Source: DASYPQ01 sp041488095 (GTDB taxonomy: Bacteria; Planctomycetota; UBA1135; GCA-002686595). Taken from it: DNA of 64,000 nucleotides. This document shows positions 50,465-58,816 of this stretch, piece by piece (the first letter of the stretch is position 1; each line of letters begins with the position of its first letter). Position numbers and translations under genes: made by a program. The notes below the pieces were generated by a model. It ran no database searches. It was not told the origin of the DNA and saw only the letters and a list, made by a program, of their open reading frames with translations. Location: the NCBI GenBank assembly GCA_041488095.1, contig JBGPOP010000021.1, positions 1 to 64,000 of the forward strand, read 5' to 3'.

Positions 50465-50839
50465 ATGCTCAAGAGCTACGCCCCGATCCTGGTCCTGATC
50501 GTCCTCGCCGTCGGCTTCGGGGCGGGGAGCCTCCTGCTGAGCGAGCTGCTCGGGCGGCGGCGGATCAACGTGGGCAAGCGCGATGCCTACGAGTGCGGGA
50601 TGGAGCCGCAGGGCAGCGCGCGGATCCGGCTCTCGATCCACTTCTACCTCGTCGCGGTGCTCTTCATCCTGTTCGACGTCGAGGCGGTCTTCCTGCTCCT
50701 GTGGGCCGCCACGGCCAAGGACTTCCGCGCGCAAGGGCAGGGTCACCTGGTCCTTTTCGAGGTCCTCGGCTTCGTGGCGGTGCTCGCGCTCGCGCTCGGG
50801 TGGGTGTGGCGCAAGGGAGGTCTCGAATGGGACCGCTGA
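50465..50839 (+). CDS. nuoA: NADH-quinone oxidoreductase subunit A
   Basis: A 124-residue membrane subunit of complex I with three helices. The conserved loop KRDAYECGMEPQG and the helix FLVAVLFILFDVEAVFLLLWA, here HFYLVAVLFILFDVEAVF, are typical of NuoA. It opens a 14-gene operon. No clear ribosome binding site is seen before the ATG. The end overlaps nuoB by 13 nt. Confidence 0.95.
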   Translation: MLKSYAPILVLIVLAVGFGAGSLLLSELLGRRRINVGKRDAYECGMEPQGSARIRLSIHFYLVAVLFILFDVEAVFLLLWAATAKDFRAQGQGHLVLFEVLGFVAVLALALGWVWRKGGLEWDR

Positions 50840-51441
50840 AGCCCGCCGACGCGAGCACCGCGCAGGGAGGGTTCTTCGCGACCCAGGCCGACTGGCTCGT
50901 GAACTGGGGGCGCAAGAACTCGCTCTGGCCGATGCCGCTCGGCCTCTCCTGCTGCGGCATCGAGCTGATGGCGATGATCGGACCGCGCTTCGACATCGCG
51001 CGCTTCGGCGCCGAGGCGGCGCGCTTCTCGCCGCGGCAGTGCGATCTCCTGATCGTCGCCGGGACGCTGACCTGGAAGATGGCCGAGGCCTGCCGGACGA
51101 TCTACGACCAGATGCCGGATCCCAAGTGGGTCATCGCCATGGGCGTGTGCAGCAGCTCGGGCGGCATGTACGACGGCTACGCGGTCGTCCAGGGCGTCGA
51201 CATGATCCTGCCGGTCGACGTGTACGTGCCCGGTTGCCCGCCGCGGCCCGACGCGATGATCGACGCGATGATCAAGCTGCAGAGGAAGATCGAGCGCGAG
51301 CGGCCGATCAAGCTCCTGCTCTCGGGGGACAACACCGACGAGGGCGCGGGCACGCACGAGTTCCTGTACCCGCCCAACCAGGCCGTGCCGACCACGCGCA
51401 GCCACGAGGTCCTGCCGCCCGGCGAGCACGGGAAGCGCTGA
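50827..51441 (+). CDS. nuoB: NADH-quinone oxidoreductase subunit B
   Basis: A 204-residue hydrophilic subunit carrying the terminal cluster N2. The four Cys ligands are in GLSCCGIEL (two), MGVCSSSGGMY and VPGCPPRPD. The ATG at 50827 follows GGAGG inside nuoA. The C-terminal tail is longer than in E. coli and charged. Confidence 0.96.
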   Translation: MGPLKPADASTAQGGFFATQADWLVNWGRKNSLWPMPLGLSCCGIELMAMIGPRFDIARFGAEAARFSPRQCDLLIVAGTLTWKMAEACRTIYDQMPDPKWVIAMGVCSSSGGMYDGYAVVQGVDMILPVDVYVPGCPPRPDAMIDAMIKLQRKIERERPIKLLLSGDNTDEGAGTHEFLYPPNQAVPTTRSHEVLPPGEHGKR

Positions 51442-51458
51442 GCCGCGCGGAGAACAGC

Positions 51459-51971
51459 GTGACCGCACTCGATCGCATCCTGCCGGCGCTCGCCGGCCTC
51501 GCTGTGGAGACCGCCGCGGCGCGCGACGGGATCCCGTGCCTCGAGGTCGCCGCGGGCAACCTGCACGCCGTCGTCGCGCGCCTGCGCGACGAGGGCGGAT
51601 TCGAGACGAACACCTTCGTCACCGCCGTCGATCGCTTCCCGGCCGAGCCGCGCTTCGAGGTCGTCTGGCAGTTCCTGTCGACCTCCCACCTCGACCGCGT
51701 GCGCGTCCGCACGCGCGTCCCCGGATCCGATCCGCGCGTGCCGAGCCTGGTCGACCTCTACCCCGGCGCGGCCTTCTCCGAGCGCGAGTGCTACGACATG
51801 TTCGGGGTGGTGTTCGAGGGGCACGCCGGCCTGAAGCGCCTGCTGATGCCCGAGGGGTACGACCATTTCCCGCTGCGCAAGGACTTCCCCCACCAGGGGA
51901 TCGAGCCCGACCGGCTGTACCGCGAGTGGGACCGCCGCCGCCATGTCCGCGCGGCGGAGACCTCCCCATGA
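51459..51971 (+). CDS. nuoC: NADH-quinone oxidoreductase subunit C
   Basis: A 170-residue 30-kDa-type subunit. SERECYDMFGVVFEGH and LLMPEGYDHFPLRKDFP are the family signatures. The GTG at 51459 follows CGGAG by about 6 nt. It is separate from nuoD, not fused as in E. coli. The end overlaps nuoD (ATGA). Confidence 0.94.
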   Translation: MTALDRILPALAGLAVETAAARDGIPCLEVAAGNLHAVVARLRDEGGFETNTFVTAVDRFPAEPRFEVVWQFLSTSHLDRVRVRTRVPGSDPRVPSLVDLYPGAAFSERECYDMFGVVFEGHAGLKRLLMPEGYDHFPLRKDFPHQGIEPDRLYREWDRRRHVRAAETSP

Positions 51972-53200
51972 GCGCCACGCGCACCTTCGAGTACGCCCCG
52001 GGCGCCGTCGATGCGGAAGATCCGTTCCACGGCGAGCTGATGCAGCTCAACATCGGTCCGCAGCACCCGGCCACGCACGGCGTCCTGCGCCTGGTCGTCA
52101 CGCTCGACGGGGAGACGATACGCGAGGTCGAGCCCACGGTCGGCTTCCTCCACCGCGGCAAGGAGAAGACCTGCGAGTCCCTGGGCTGGCGGCGGTTCTT
52201 CGTCCACACCGACCGGCTCGACTACGTCCAGCCGCTGCTCAACAACTGCGCCTACGCGCTCGCGCTGGAGGAGCTCGCCGGACTGGAGGTGCCCGAGCGC
52301 GCCCGGATCATCCGCGTGCTGCTCATGGAGCTGTCGCGCATCGGCGCGCACCTGATCTACCTCGGCACGAGCGGCATCGACCTCGGCGCCGTCACGATGT
52401 TCTTCTTCTGCTTCAACGAGCGGGAGAAGCTCTACGACCTCCTCGACGCGTACACGGGCCACCGCATGAACAACACCTACGTGCGGGTCGGCGGCGTCTA
52501 CGCCGACGTCGACCCTGGGATCGAGAGCGCGATCGAGGCCTTCGTGGACCAGTTTCCGGCCCAGGTCGACGAGTTCGAGAAGATGCTCACGGGAAACCGG
52601 ATCTGGTACGACCGCAACCGCGACGTGGGCGTCCTCACCTGCGAACAGGCCCTGGCCTGGTCCCTCACCGGCCCGAACCTGCGCGGCAGCGGCGTCGATT
52701 TCGACCTGCGCAAGGCGGCGCCGTACAGCGGCTACGAGACCTACGACTTCGAAGTGCCGGTGGGCACGGTCGGCGACGGCTACGACCGCTACCTCGTCCG
52801 CGTCGAGGAGATGCGCCAGTCGGCGCGGATCTGCACGCAAGCCATCCAGCGCCTGAAGCGGACGCGCGGCGGCGAGTTCCTGGCCCAGGACCGCCGCTAT
52901 GTCCTGCCGCCCAAGGAGGAGGTGCGCTCCTCGATGGAGGAGCTCATCTACCAGTTCAAGATCGTCACCGACATGGCGCTCCCCGCGGGCGAGGCCTACG
53001 TCGCGGTCGAGTCCAGCAAGGGCGAGCTCGGCTTCTTCGTCGTCTCCGACGGCACGAGCCATCCGGTGCGGTGCCACATCCGCGCTCCGGGCCTGATGAA
53101 CGTGCAGGCGATCCCGCTGCTGGCCCGGGGCCGCCTGCTCTCCGACCTGGTGGCGATCATCGGGAGCCTGGACTTCGTCATGGGCGAGGTGGACCGCTGA
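51968..53200 (+). CDS. nuoD: NADH-quinone oxidoreductase subunit D
   Basis: A 410-residue 49-kDa-type subunit forming the quinone site with NuoB. LNIGPQHPATHGVLR, EPTVGFLHRGKEK, RIGAHLIYLG and FDLRKAAPYSGYETYDF are typical. The last residues, MGEVDR, are the normal C-terminus that lies near cluster N2. The stop overlaps the nuoE start (TGATG). Confidence 0.96.
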   Translation: MSATRTFEYAPGAVDAEDPFHGELMQLNIGPQHPATHGVLRLVVTLDGETIREVEPTVGFLHRGKEKTCESLGWRRFFVHTDRLDYVQPLLNNCAYALALEELAGLEVPERARIIRVLLMELSRIGAHLIYLGTSGIDLGAVTMFFFCFNEREKLYDLLDAYTGHRMNNTYVRVGGVYADVDPGIESAIEAFVDQFPAQVDEFEKMLTGNRIWYDRNRDVGVLTCEQALAWSLTGPNLRGSGVDFDLRKAAPYSGYETYDFEVPVGTVGDGYDRYLVRVEEMRQSARICTQAIQRLKRTRGGEFLAQDRRYVLPPKEEVRSSMEELIYQFKIVTDMALPAGEAYVAVESSKGELGFFVVSDGTSHPVRCHIRAPGLMNVQAIPLLARGRLLSDLVAIIGSLDFVMGEVDR

Positions 53201-53670
53201 TGGCCCTGTCGAAGGAGCTCGCGGCCGAGATCGAGGCGCTGGCCGGGAAGTATCCCCAGCGGCGCGCGGCCCTGATCCCTGCGCTCCACCGCTGCCAGGA
53301 GACGCTCGGCGGCTGGATCTCCCCGCAGACGATGGAGGACCTGGCCGCCTTGTTCGGCCTCGAGCCGGTCGAGGTGTTCGGCGTCGCTTCCTTCTATCCG
53401 ATGTTCCACCTGAAGCCGGTCGGCGAGCACGTCGTCTCGGTCTGCCACAACATCTCCTGCGACCTGCGGGGAGCGCGGGAGGTCCTGGAGCACGTCTGCC
53501 GCATCACCGGCGCGCCCGTCCACGGCACATCGCCCGACGGCCGGTTCACCGTCGAGACCGTCGAGTGCCAGGGAGCGTGCACGAGCGCACCCATGCTCGA
53601 CCTCGACGGCGTCTACCACGAGGACCTCGACCTGGGCAAGGTCGACGAGATCCTGGGGAGGCTCGTGTGA
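53200..53670 (+). CDS. nuoE: NADH-quinone oxidoreductase subunit E
   Basis: A 156-residue 24-kDa-type subunit with [2Fe-2S] cluster N1a. The Cys ligands are in VCHNISC (C-x4-C) and ECQGAC (C-x3-C), correctly spaced. EVFGVASFYPMF is a family motif. It is part of the NADH-oxidising module; some deep-branching bacteria lack nuoEFG, but here they are complete. Confidence 0.95.
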   Translation: MALSKELAAEIEALAGKYPQRRAALIPALHRCQETLGGWISPQTMEDLAALFGLEPVEVFGVASFYPMFHLKPVGEHVVSVCHNISCDLRGAREVLEHVCRITGAPVHGTSPDGRFTVETVECQGACTSAPMLDLDGVYHEDLDLGKVDEILGRLV

Positions 53671-54995
53671 AGACCTTCCCGACCTATCTCCTCGAGAGCT
53701 CCGGGGCGTCCGGCGCGCATCGCCTTGCGGTCTACCGCGAGCGCGGCGGCTACCGTGCGCTCGAGAAGGTCCTGAAGACCCCGGTCCCGCCCGCGCAGGT
53801 GATCGCCGAGGTCAAGGCCTCGGGCCTGCGCGGCCGCGGCGGCGCAGGGTTCCCGACCGGCCTCAAGTGGAGCTTCATGCCCGATCCGCAGAAGGATCCG
53901 CGCCCGCGCTTCCTCGCGGTCAACGCCGACGAGTCCGAACCCGGAACGTGCAAGGACCGCGTGCTCATGGAGCGCGATCCCCATGGACTCCTCGAGGGCG
54001 CGCTGATCGCGGCCTACGCCATCCGCGCGGGCACCGCCTACATCTATGTTCGCGGCGAGTACCGCACCTCCTACGATCGCCTCCAGGCCGCGGTCGACGA
54101 GGCGCGCGCGGCCAGCCTGGTCGGCCAGCGCATCCTCGGGACGGACTTCTCCTGCGAGGTCCACCTGCACAAGGGCGCCGGCGCCTACATCTGCGGCGAG
54201 GAGACCGGGCTCATGGAGAGCCTCGAGGGCAAGCGCGGGCATCCGCGGCCGAAGCCCCCCTTCCCGGCCGGCTCCGGACTGTGGGGCAACCCGACGACCG
54301 TCAACAACGTCGAGACGATCCACAACGTGCCCTTCATCGTGGACCGCGGCGAGGCCTGGTTCCGCTCGATGGGCACGCCCGCCTCGACCGGCAACTTCCT
54401 GTGCGGCATCTCGGGGCACGTCGAGAAGCCCGGCGTCTACGAGCTGCCCTTCGGCCTCTCCGCGCGCGAGATCCTCGAGGAGGTCGCGGGCGGCGTGTGG
54501 AAGGGGCGCCGGCTCAAGGCGTGGTTCCCGGGCGGCAGCTCGACCGGCCTGCTCCCGGCCTCCGCGATCGACGCCAGGATGGACCACGACTCGATCAAGG
54601 CCGCCGGCTCGATGTTCGGCACGGCCGCGATGATCGTGCTCGACGACCAGTCCTGCGTGGTGCGTGCGAGCCACGTGATCGCGCGCTTCTACGACCACGA
54701 GAGCTGCGGGCAGTGCAGCCAGTGCCGCGAGGGCACGCAGTGGCTCTCGCAGATCTTCGGGCGCATCGAGGAGGGCGGGGGCCTCCCGGACGACCTCGCG
54801 ACGCTCGAGGGCCTCGCCCGCGGCATGGCCCCGGGCAAGACGATCTGCGCGCTCTCCGACGCGGCCGCGATCCCGACGCTGGCCGTGATCAAGCACTTCC
54901 GCTCCGAGATCGAGGAGCACATCCGCCTGAAGCGCTGTCCCTTCCAGATCGAGGGCTCGGCGCGCCGCGCGCCGCAGGCCGTGGGAGCCCGTTGA
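53667..54995 (+). CDS. nuoF: NADH-quinone oxidoreductase subunit F
   Basis: A 442-residue subunit that binds NADH, FMN and cluster N3. GLRGRGGAGFPTGLKW binds nucleotide, GAGAYICGEETGLMESLEG the flavin, and ESCGQCSQCREGT with a later Cys (KTICAL) the [4Fe-4S] cluster. The GTG start follows GGGAGG and overlaps the nuoE stop (GTGA). Confidence 0.96.
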   Translation: MKTFPTYLLESSGASGAHRLAVYRERGGYRALEKVLKTPVPPAQVIAEVKASGLRGRGGAGFPTGLKWSFMPDPQKDPRPRFLAVNADESEPGTCKDRVLMERDPHGLLEGALIAAYAIRAGTAYIYVRGEYRTSYDRLQAAVDEARAASLVGQRILGTDFSCEVHLHKGAGAYICGEETGLMESLEGKRGHPRPKPPFPAGSGLWGNPTTVNNVETIHNVPFIVDRGEAWFRSMGTPASTGNFLCGISGHVEKPGVYELPFGLSAREILEEVAGGVWKGRRLKAWFPGGSSTGLLPASAIDARMDHDSIKAAGSMFGTAAMIVLDDQSCVVRASHVIARFYDHESCGQCSQCREGTQWLSQIFGRIEEGGGLPDDLATLEGLARGMAPGKTICALSDAAAIPTLAVIKHFRSEIEEHIRLKRCPFQIEGSARRAPQAVGAR

Positions 54996-54996
54996 C

Positions 54997-56448
54997 GTGA
55001 CGAAGATCGTCGTCAACGGGCGCCCGATCGACGCGGATCCCAAGAGACCGCTGATCGCCGCGTGCCACGGGAACGGGATCGACGTCCCCTACTACTGCTA
55101 CCACCCCGGGCTCACTGCGGTCGGCTCGTGCCGCATCTGCCAGGTCGAGGTCAAGCAGGGCGAGATGCCTCCGCGCCTCGTGGTCGCCTGCCGCACGCCG
55201 GTCGCCGAAGGCATGGTGGTGAACACCGAGGGCGAGAAGGCCCATCAGGCGCGCCGCGAGTGCCTGGAGTTCCTGCTCAAGAACCATCCGCTCGACTGTC
55301 CGATCTGCGACAAGGCGGGCGAGTGCGACCTGCAGGATTTCACCTACCAGGAGGGCCAGGCGCACGGCCGCACCCACGAGCCGCGGCGCAAGCTCGAGAA
55401 GCGCAAGTCGCTCGGCGACGTGATCGTGCTCGACGAGGAGCGCTGCATCCTGTGCAGCCGCTGCGTGCGCTTCTTCGAGGAGGTGCCGAAGAAGCCGCAG
55501 CTGACCGTGGCCGACCTCGGCTCGCGCTCGGTCATCGCGACCTTCCAGGACCGGGCCCTCTCGGGGAACTACCAGGGCAACATCGCCGACCTGTGCCCGG
55601 TCGGCGCGCTGACGCTGAAGGAGTTCCGCTTCCAGGCGCGAGTGTGGAACCTGGTCAAGACGGCCTCGACCTGCGGCGAGTGCAGCCGCGGCTGCTCGAC
55701 GACCGTCGAGGTCCTGCGCGGCGGGGAGGTCAAGCGCTTCCGGCCGCGCGAGAACCCCGAGGTCAACGGCTGGTGGATGTGCGACACGGGGCGCTTCGCC
55801 TTCGCGCCCGTGAACCGGAAGGACCGCGTCGAGGGCGCGCTGGTCCGCGGGTCGCAGGCGCTCGAGAGCGCGCCGGTCGAGGAGGCCCTGGCCCTGCTCG
55901 CGGACGTCCTCGCGATCCATCCCGGAGCGCTGCTCCTGGCCTCGCCCTTCCTGACGGTCGAGGAGGGCGCCAAGCTCCTCGAGTTCGCGCGCGCGCGCGG
56001 CCTCGCGCCGCTCTTCGTCTCGCCCCTCCAGAACGGCCTGAAGGACGACCTGCTCCACACGGGTGATCCGTGCCCGAACCGGCGCGGGCTCTCCGACCTC
56101 GGCTTCGCGCCGATCGAGCCGGCGGAGGCGCTGGCGAGGATGAGAGCGACCGAAGCCGCGGTGCTCGCCGGCGACCGCATCGCGGAGCTGGTCGGCGTCG
56201 AGGGCCTCGCGACGCTGCGCCCCGAGCTCCGCCTGGTCGTGTTCGACTGCTACCGGCTCGACGTCCCGGCGCTCGACGCGCTGATTGGCCTGCCGACCCA
56301 CGTCGAGCGCACGGGGACGTGGGTCAACGTCGACGGCCGCCGCGGGCCGATCTCCGCGTCGAAGGCCGCGCCGGCCGGCGCTCGGTCGCTCGACCGCCAC
56401 CTGGAGGCCTTCTCCCAGAGGGTCCAGGCGGCAGGGAGCGCGCGTTGA
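54997..56448 (+). CDS. nuoG: NADH-quinone oxidoreductase subunit G, short form
   Basis: A 483-residue subunit with a GTG start. Cluster ligands: N1b Cys34, 45, 48, 65; N5 His97, Cys101, 104, 110; N4 Cys150, 153, 156, 200; and the optional N7 Cys226, 229, 233, 262. After about residue 270 only about 210 residues remain, where most NuoG proteins have a 400-600-residue molybdopterin-type domain. The remnant keeps a strand pattern (GALLLASPFLTVEEGAKLL) and VERTGTWVNVDGRRGP near the end. The stop overlaps nuoH. Confidence 0.93.
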   Translation: MTKIVVNGRPIDADPKRPLIAACHGNGIDVPYYCYHPGLTAVGSCRICQVEVKQGEMPPRLVVACRTPVAEGMVVNTEGEKAHQARRECLEFLLKNHPLDCPICDKAGECDLQDFTYQEGQAHGRTHEPRRKLEKRKSLGDVIVLDEERCILCSRCVRFFEEVPKKPQLTVADLGSRSVIATFQDRALSGNYQGNIADLCPVGALTLKEFRFQARVWNLVKTASTCGECSRGCSTTVEVLRGGEVKRFRPRENPEVNGWWMCDTGRFAFAPVNRKDRVEGALVRGSQALESAPVEEALALLADVLAIHPGALLLASPFLTVEEGAKLLEFARARGLAPLFVSPLQNGLKDDLLHTGDPCPNRRGLSDLGFAPIEPAEALARMRATEAAVLAGDRIAELVGVEGLATLRPELRLVVFDCYRLDVPALDALIGLPTHVERTGTWVNVDGRRGPISASKAAPAGARSLDRHLEAFSQRVQAAGSAR

Positions 56449-57446
56449 GCGAGGTCCTGGTCTGGCTGATCAAGGCCGCGATGATCCTCGGCGGACTGCT
56501 CACGACGGCGGGGCTCATGACGCTCGCGGAGCGCAAGGTCTCGGCCTGGATGCAGTACCGCATCGGGCCCAATCGCGTGGGTCCCTGGGGCCTGCTCCAG
56601 CCGCTCGCCGACGGGGTCAAGTTCCTCTTCAAGGAAGAGGTCGTCCCCGCGGGAGCCAACCGCCTGCTGTTCCGCCTCGCGCCCGCGATCGCGGCGCTTC
56701 CGGCGATGCTGACGATCGCCGTGATCCCTTTCGCGGGCGAGGTCGTGATCCTCGGACGGAGCTACGGGCGCCTGTCGATCGCCGACCTCGACATCGGGAT
56801 CCTGTACCTCCTCGCGATCGGCAGCCTGGGGATCTACGGCGTGATCCTCGGCGGCTGGGCGTCGAACTCGAAGTACTCGCTGCTCGGCAGCCTGCGCGCC
56901 TCGGCGCAGATGATCAGCTACGAGCTGACGCTGATCCTGTCGATCCTCGCGGTGGTCGTCCTCGCGGGAAGCCTGGACCTGCGCCGGATCTCCGAGAGCC
57001 AGGCGAGCTTCGGTGCGTGGCACGCCTGGCGTCAGCCGCTGGCCTTCTTCCTGTTCGTGGTCTCGACCTTCGCCGAGACGAACCGCCACCCCTTCGACTT
57101 CGCCGAATGCGAGCCGGAGCTGGTGGGCGGATTCCACACCGAGTACTCCTCGATGAAGTTCGCCCTGTTCTTCGTGGGAGAGTACGCGGCGATGACGGTG
57201 ATGGCGTGCCTGACGACGACGCTGTTCCTGGGCGGGCCGTCGGTCCCGTTCCTGCCCGGAGCGCACTGGGCGCTCGGCTTCCTCGCGTTCCTGGTCAAGA
57301 CCTCCTTCTTCCTGTTCCTGTTCCTGTGGGTGCGTTGGACGCTGCCGCGCTTCCGCTTCGACCAGCTCATGCGGCTGGGCTGGAAGGTCATGCTGCCGCT
57401 GGCGCTCCTGAACCTCGTCGCCACGGGGGTCGCGGTCTCGTGGTGA
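56445..57446 (+). CDS. nuoH: NADH-quinone oxidoreductase subunit H
   Basis: A 333-residue membrane subunit at the quinone-chamber entrance, about eight helices. ERKVSAWMQYRIGPNRVGPWG, LLQPLADGVKFLFKEE and the acidic loop FAETNRHPFDFAECEPELVGG are diagnostic. The start is TTG at 56445, after AGGGAG and inside the nuoG stop (TTGA). The loop has His and Cys where many relatives have Ala and Pro/Gly; probably neutral. Confidence 0.95.
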   Translation: MSEVLVWLIKAAMILGGLLTTAGLMTLAERKVSAWMQYRIGPNRVGPWGLLQPLADGVKFLFKEEVVPAGANRLLFRLAPAIAALPAMLTIAVIPFAGEVVILGRSYGRLSIADLDIGILYLLAIGSLGIYGVILGGWASNSKYSLLGSLRASAQMISYELTLILSILAVVVLAGSLDLRRISESQASFGAWHAWRQPLAFFLFVVSTFAETNRHPFDFAECEPELVGGFHTEYSSMKFALFFVGEYAAMTVMACLTTTLFLGGPSVPFLPGAHWALGFLAFLVKTSFFLFLFLWVRWTLPRFRFDQLMRLGWKVMLPLALLNLVATGVAVSW

Positions 57447-57958
57447 TCGTCAAGCGCAAGGAGCTCTCGCTGTCCGAGCGGATCTACCTTCCCGAGATCG
57501 TGCGCGGGCTCTCGGTCACGTTCCGCAAGCTCTTCGTCGCGCGCACGACGCGGCAATACCCCGAGGAGCCGCTGCCGACGACCGCCGTCACCCGCGGCCA
57601 GCCGCGCCTCGTGGTCAAGGACGACGGCCACATCGCGTGCGTGTCGTGCGGACTGTGCGAGGCCGCCTGCCCGGCCTACGCGATCACGATCGACGGGGGC
57701 GAGACCGACCGCCCGATCGAGCGCGAGCCCGTCCGCTTCGACATCGACATGCTGCGCTGCATCCTGTGCGGGTTCTGCGAGGAGGCCTGTCCGAAGGACG
57801 CGATCTTCATGAGCGACGAGCTCGAGCTGGCCGACTACTCGCGCCGCGCGCTGATCTACGGCCTCGACCAGCTCGTGCGCTCGCGCAGCCAGCTCTCCAG
57901 GCGGATGGACTACGTCGACCACATCAACGACCGGTGGAAAACCTCCTCTTCTACGTGA
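57443..57958 (+). CDS. nuoI: NADH-quinone oxidoreductase subunit I
   Basis: A 171-residue ferredoxin-like subunit. Two [4Fe-4S] motifs, CVSCGLCEAACP and CILCGFCEEACP, hold clusters N6a and N6b. The N-terminal helix (LSERIYLPEIVRGLSVTFRKLF) lies on the membrane. The GTG at 57443 overlaps the nuoH stop; a GTG one codon earlier is possible. The end overlaps nuoJ by 25 nt. Confidence 0.95.
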   Translation: MIVKRKELSLSERIYLPEIVRGLSVTFRKLFVARTTRQYPEEPLPTTAVTRGQPRLVVKDDGHIACVSCGLCEAACPAYAITIDGGETDRPIEREPVRFDIDMLRCILCGFCEEACPKDAIFMSDELELADYSRRALIYGLDQLVRSRSQLSRRMDYVDHINDRWKTSSST

Positions 57959-58485
57959 TGGCGGCGGGAGCCGTCGCCGGAGCGCTCGGGGTCGTCCTGG
58001 CGCGCAATCCGATCGCCAGCGTGCTGGCGCTGCTGGCGTGCTTCTTCTGCCTCGCGACGATCTACCTCGTCGCGGGCTTCCAGCTCCTGGCCGCGGCGCA
58101 GATCCTGGTCTACGCGGGCGCGATCCTGGTGCTGTTCCTGTTCGTGATCATGCTCCTGAACCTCGGGCAGGCGGGGCCGCTGCCGAAGGTCGATCGCGAG
58201 ATGTTCAGGCGCCGACGCTCGACGCTCTCGATCGCCGTCGCGGCGGCGCTGCTCCTCGCCGCCGCGATCGCCGTCTCGGGCTTCCGCGAGGTCACGGCTC
58301 TCGCAGCGCTGCCGGTCCACGGCCTGGACACGCCCGCGATGCTGGCGGCGACCCTCTTCCGCCGCTACGCGCTGCCCTTCGAGGCGATCTCCCTGCTCCT
58401 GCTCGCCACCGCCGTGGCCGTGGTGGTCCTGGCCAAGCGTTCCCGCGCCCCGCAGGCCGGCTCGCGAGACGGAGACGAGGCGTGA
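57934..58485 (+). CDS. nuoJ: NADH-quinone oxidoreductase subunit J
   Basis: A 183-residue membrane subunit with five helices. The GTG at 57934 gives MENLLFYVMAAGAVAGAL, the usual NuoJ start, so the 25-nt overlap with nuoI is preferred to the later ATG at 57958. AAAQILVYAGAILVLFLFVIMLLN is the hallmark helix with the pi-bulge region. Confidence 0.93.
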   Translation: MENLLFYVMAAGAVAGALGVVLARNPIASVLALLACFFCLATIYLVAGFQLLAAAQILVYAGAILVLFLFVIMLLNLGQAGPLPKVDREMFRRRRSTLSIAVAAALLLAAAIAVSGFREVTALAALPVHGLDTPAMLAATLFRRYALPFEAISLLLLATAVAVVVLAKRSRAPQAGSRDGDEA

Positions 58486-58811
58486 CCGTCCCGAACGGGC
58501 ACCTGCTGCTCCTGGCCGCGGCGCTCTTCGCCGTCGGCGTCGCGGGATTCCTCCTGAGGCGCAACGTGATCGTCGTGCTGATGAGCATCGAGCTGATGCT
58601 CAACGCCGCGAACCTGTCGTTCCTCGCCGGCAGCCGGATGCACGCGCTCTCCTCGCCGGGCGGGATCCCCGACCCGCAGGGACCCGTCTTCGCGATCTTC
58701 GTGATCGTGGTCGCCGCGGTCGAGGCGGCGGTCGGGCTTGCGCTCGTGATCGCGATGTACCGCCACAAGCGCAGCGTGTCGCTCGACGAGCTGGGCGAGC
58801 TGAAGGGCTGA
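58482..58811 (+). CDS. nuoK: NADH-quinone oxidoreductase subunit K
   Basis: A 109-residue subunit with three helices. VLMSIELMLNAANLSF and VAAVEAAVGLALVIA contain the two membrane Glu residues needed for proton transfer. The GTG start overlaps the nuoJ stop (GTGA). The loop SRMHALSSPGGIPDPQG is slightly longer than in E. coli. Confidence 0.95.
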   Translation: MTVPNGHLLLLAAALFAVGVAGFLLRRNVIVVLMSIELMLNAANLSFLAGSRMHALSSPGGIPDPQGPVFAIFVIVVAAVEAAVGLALVIAMYRHKRSVSLDELGELKG

Positions 58812-58816
58812 CCGCG

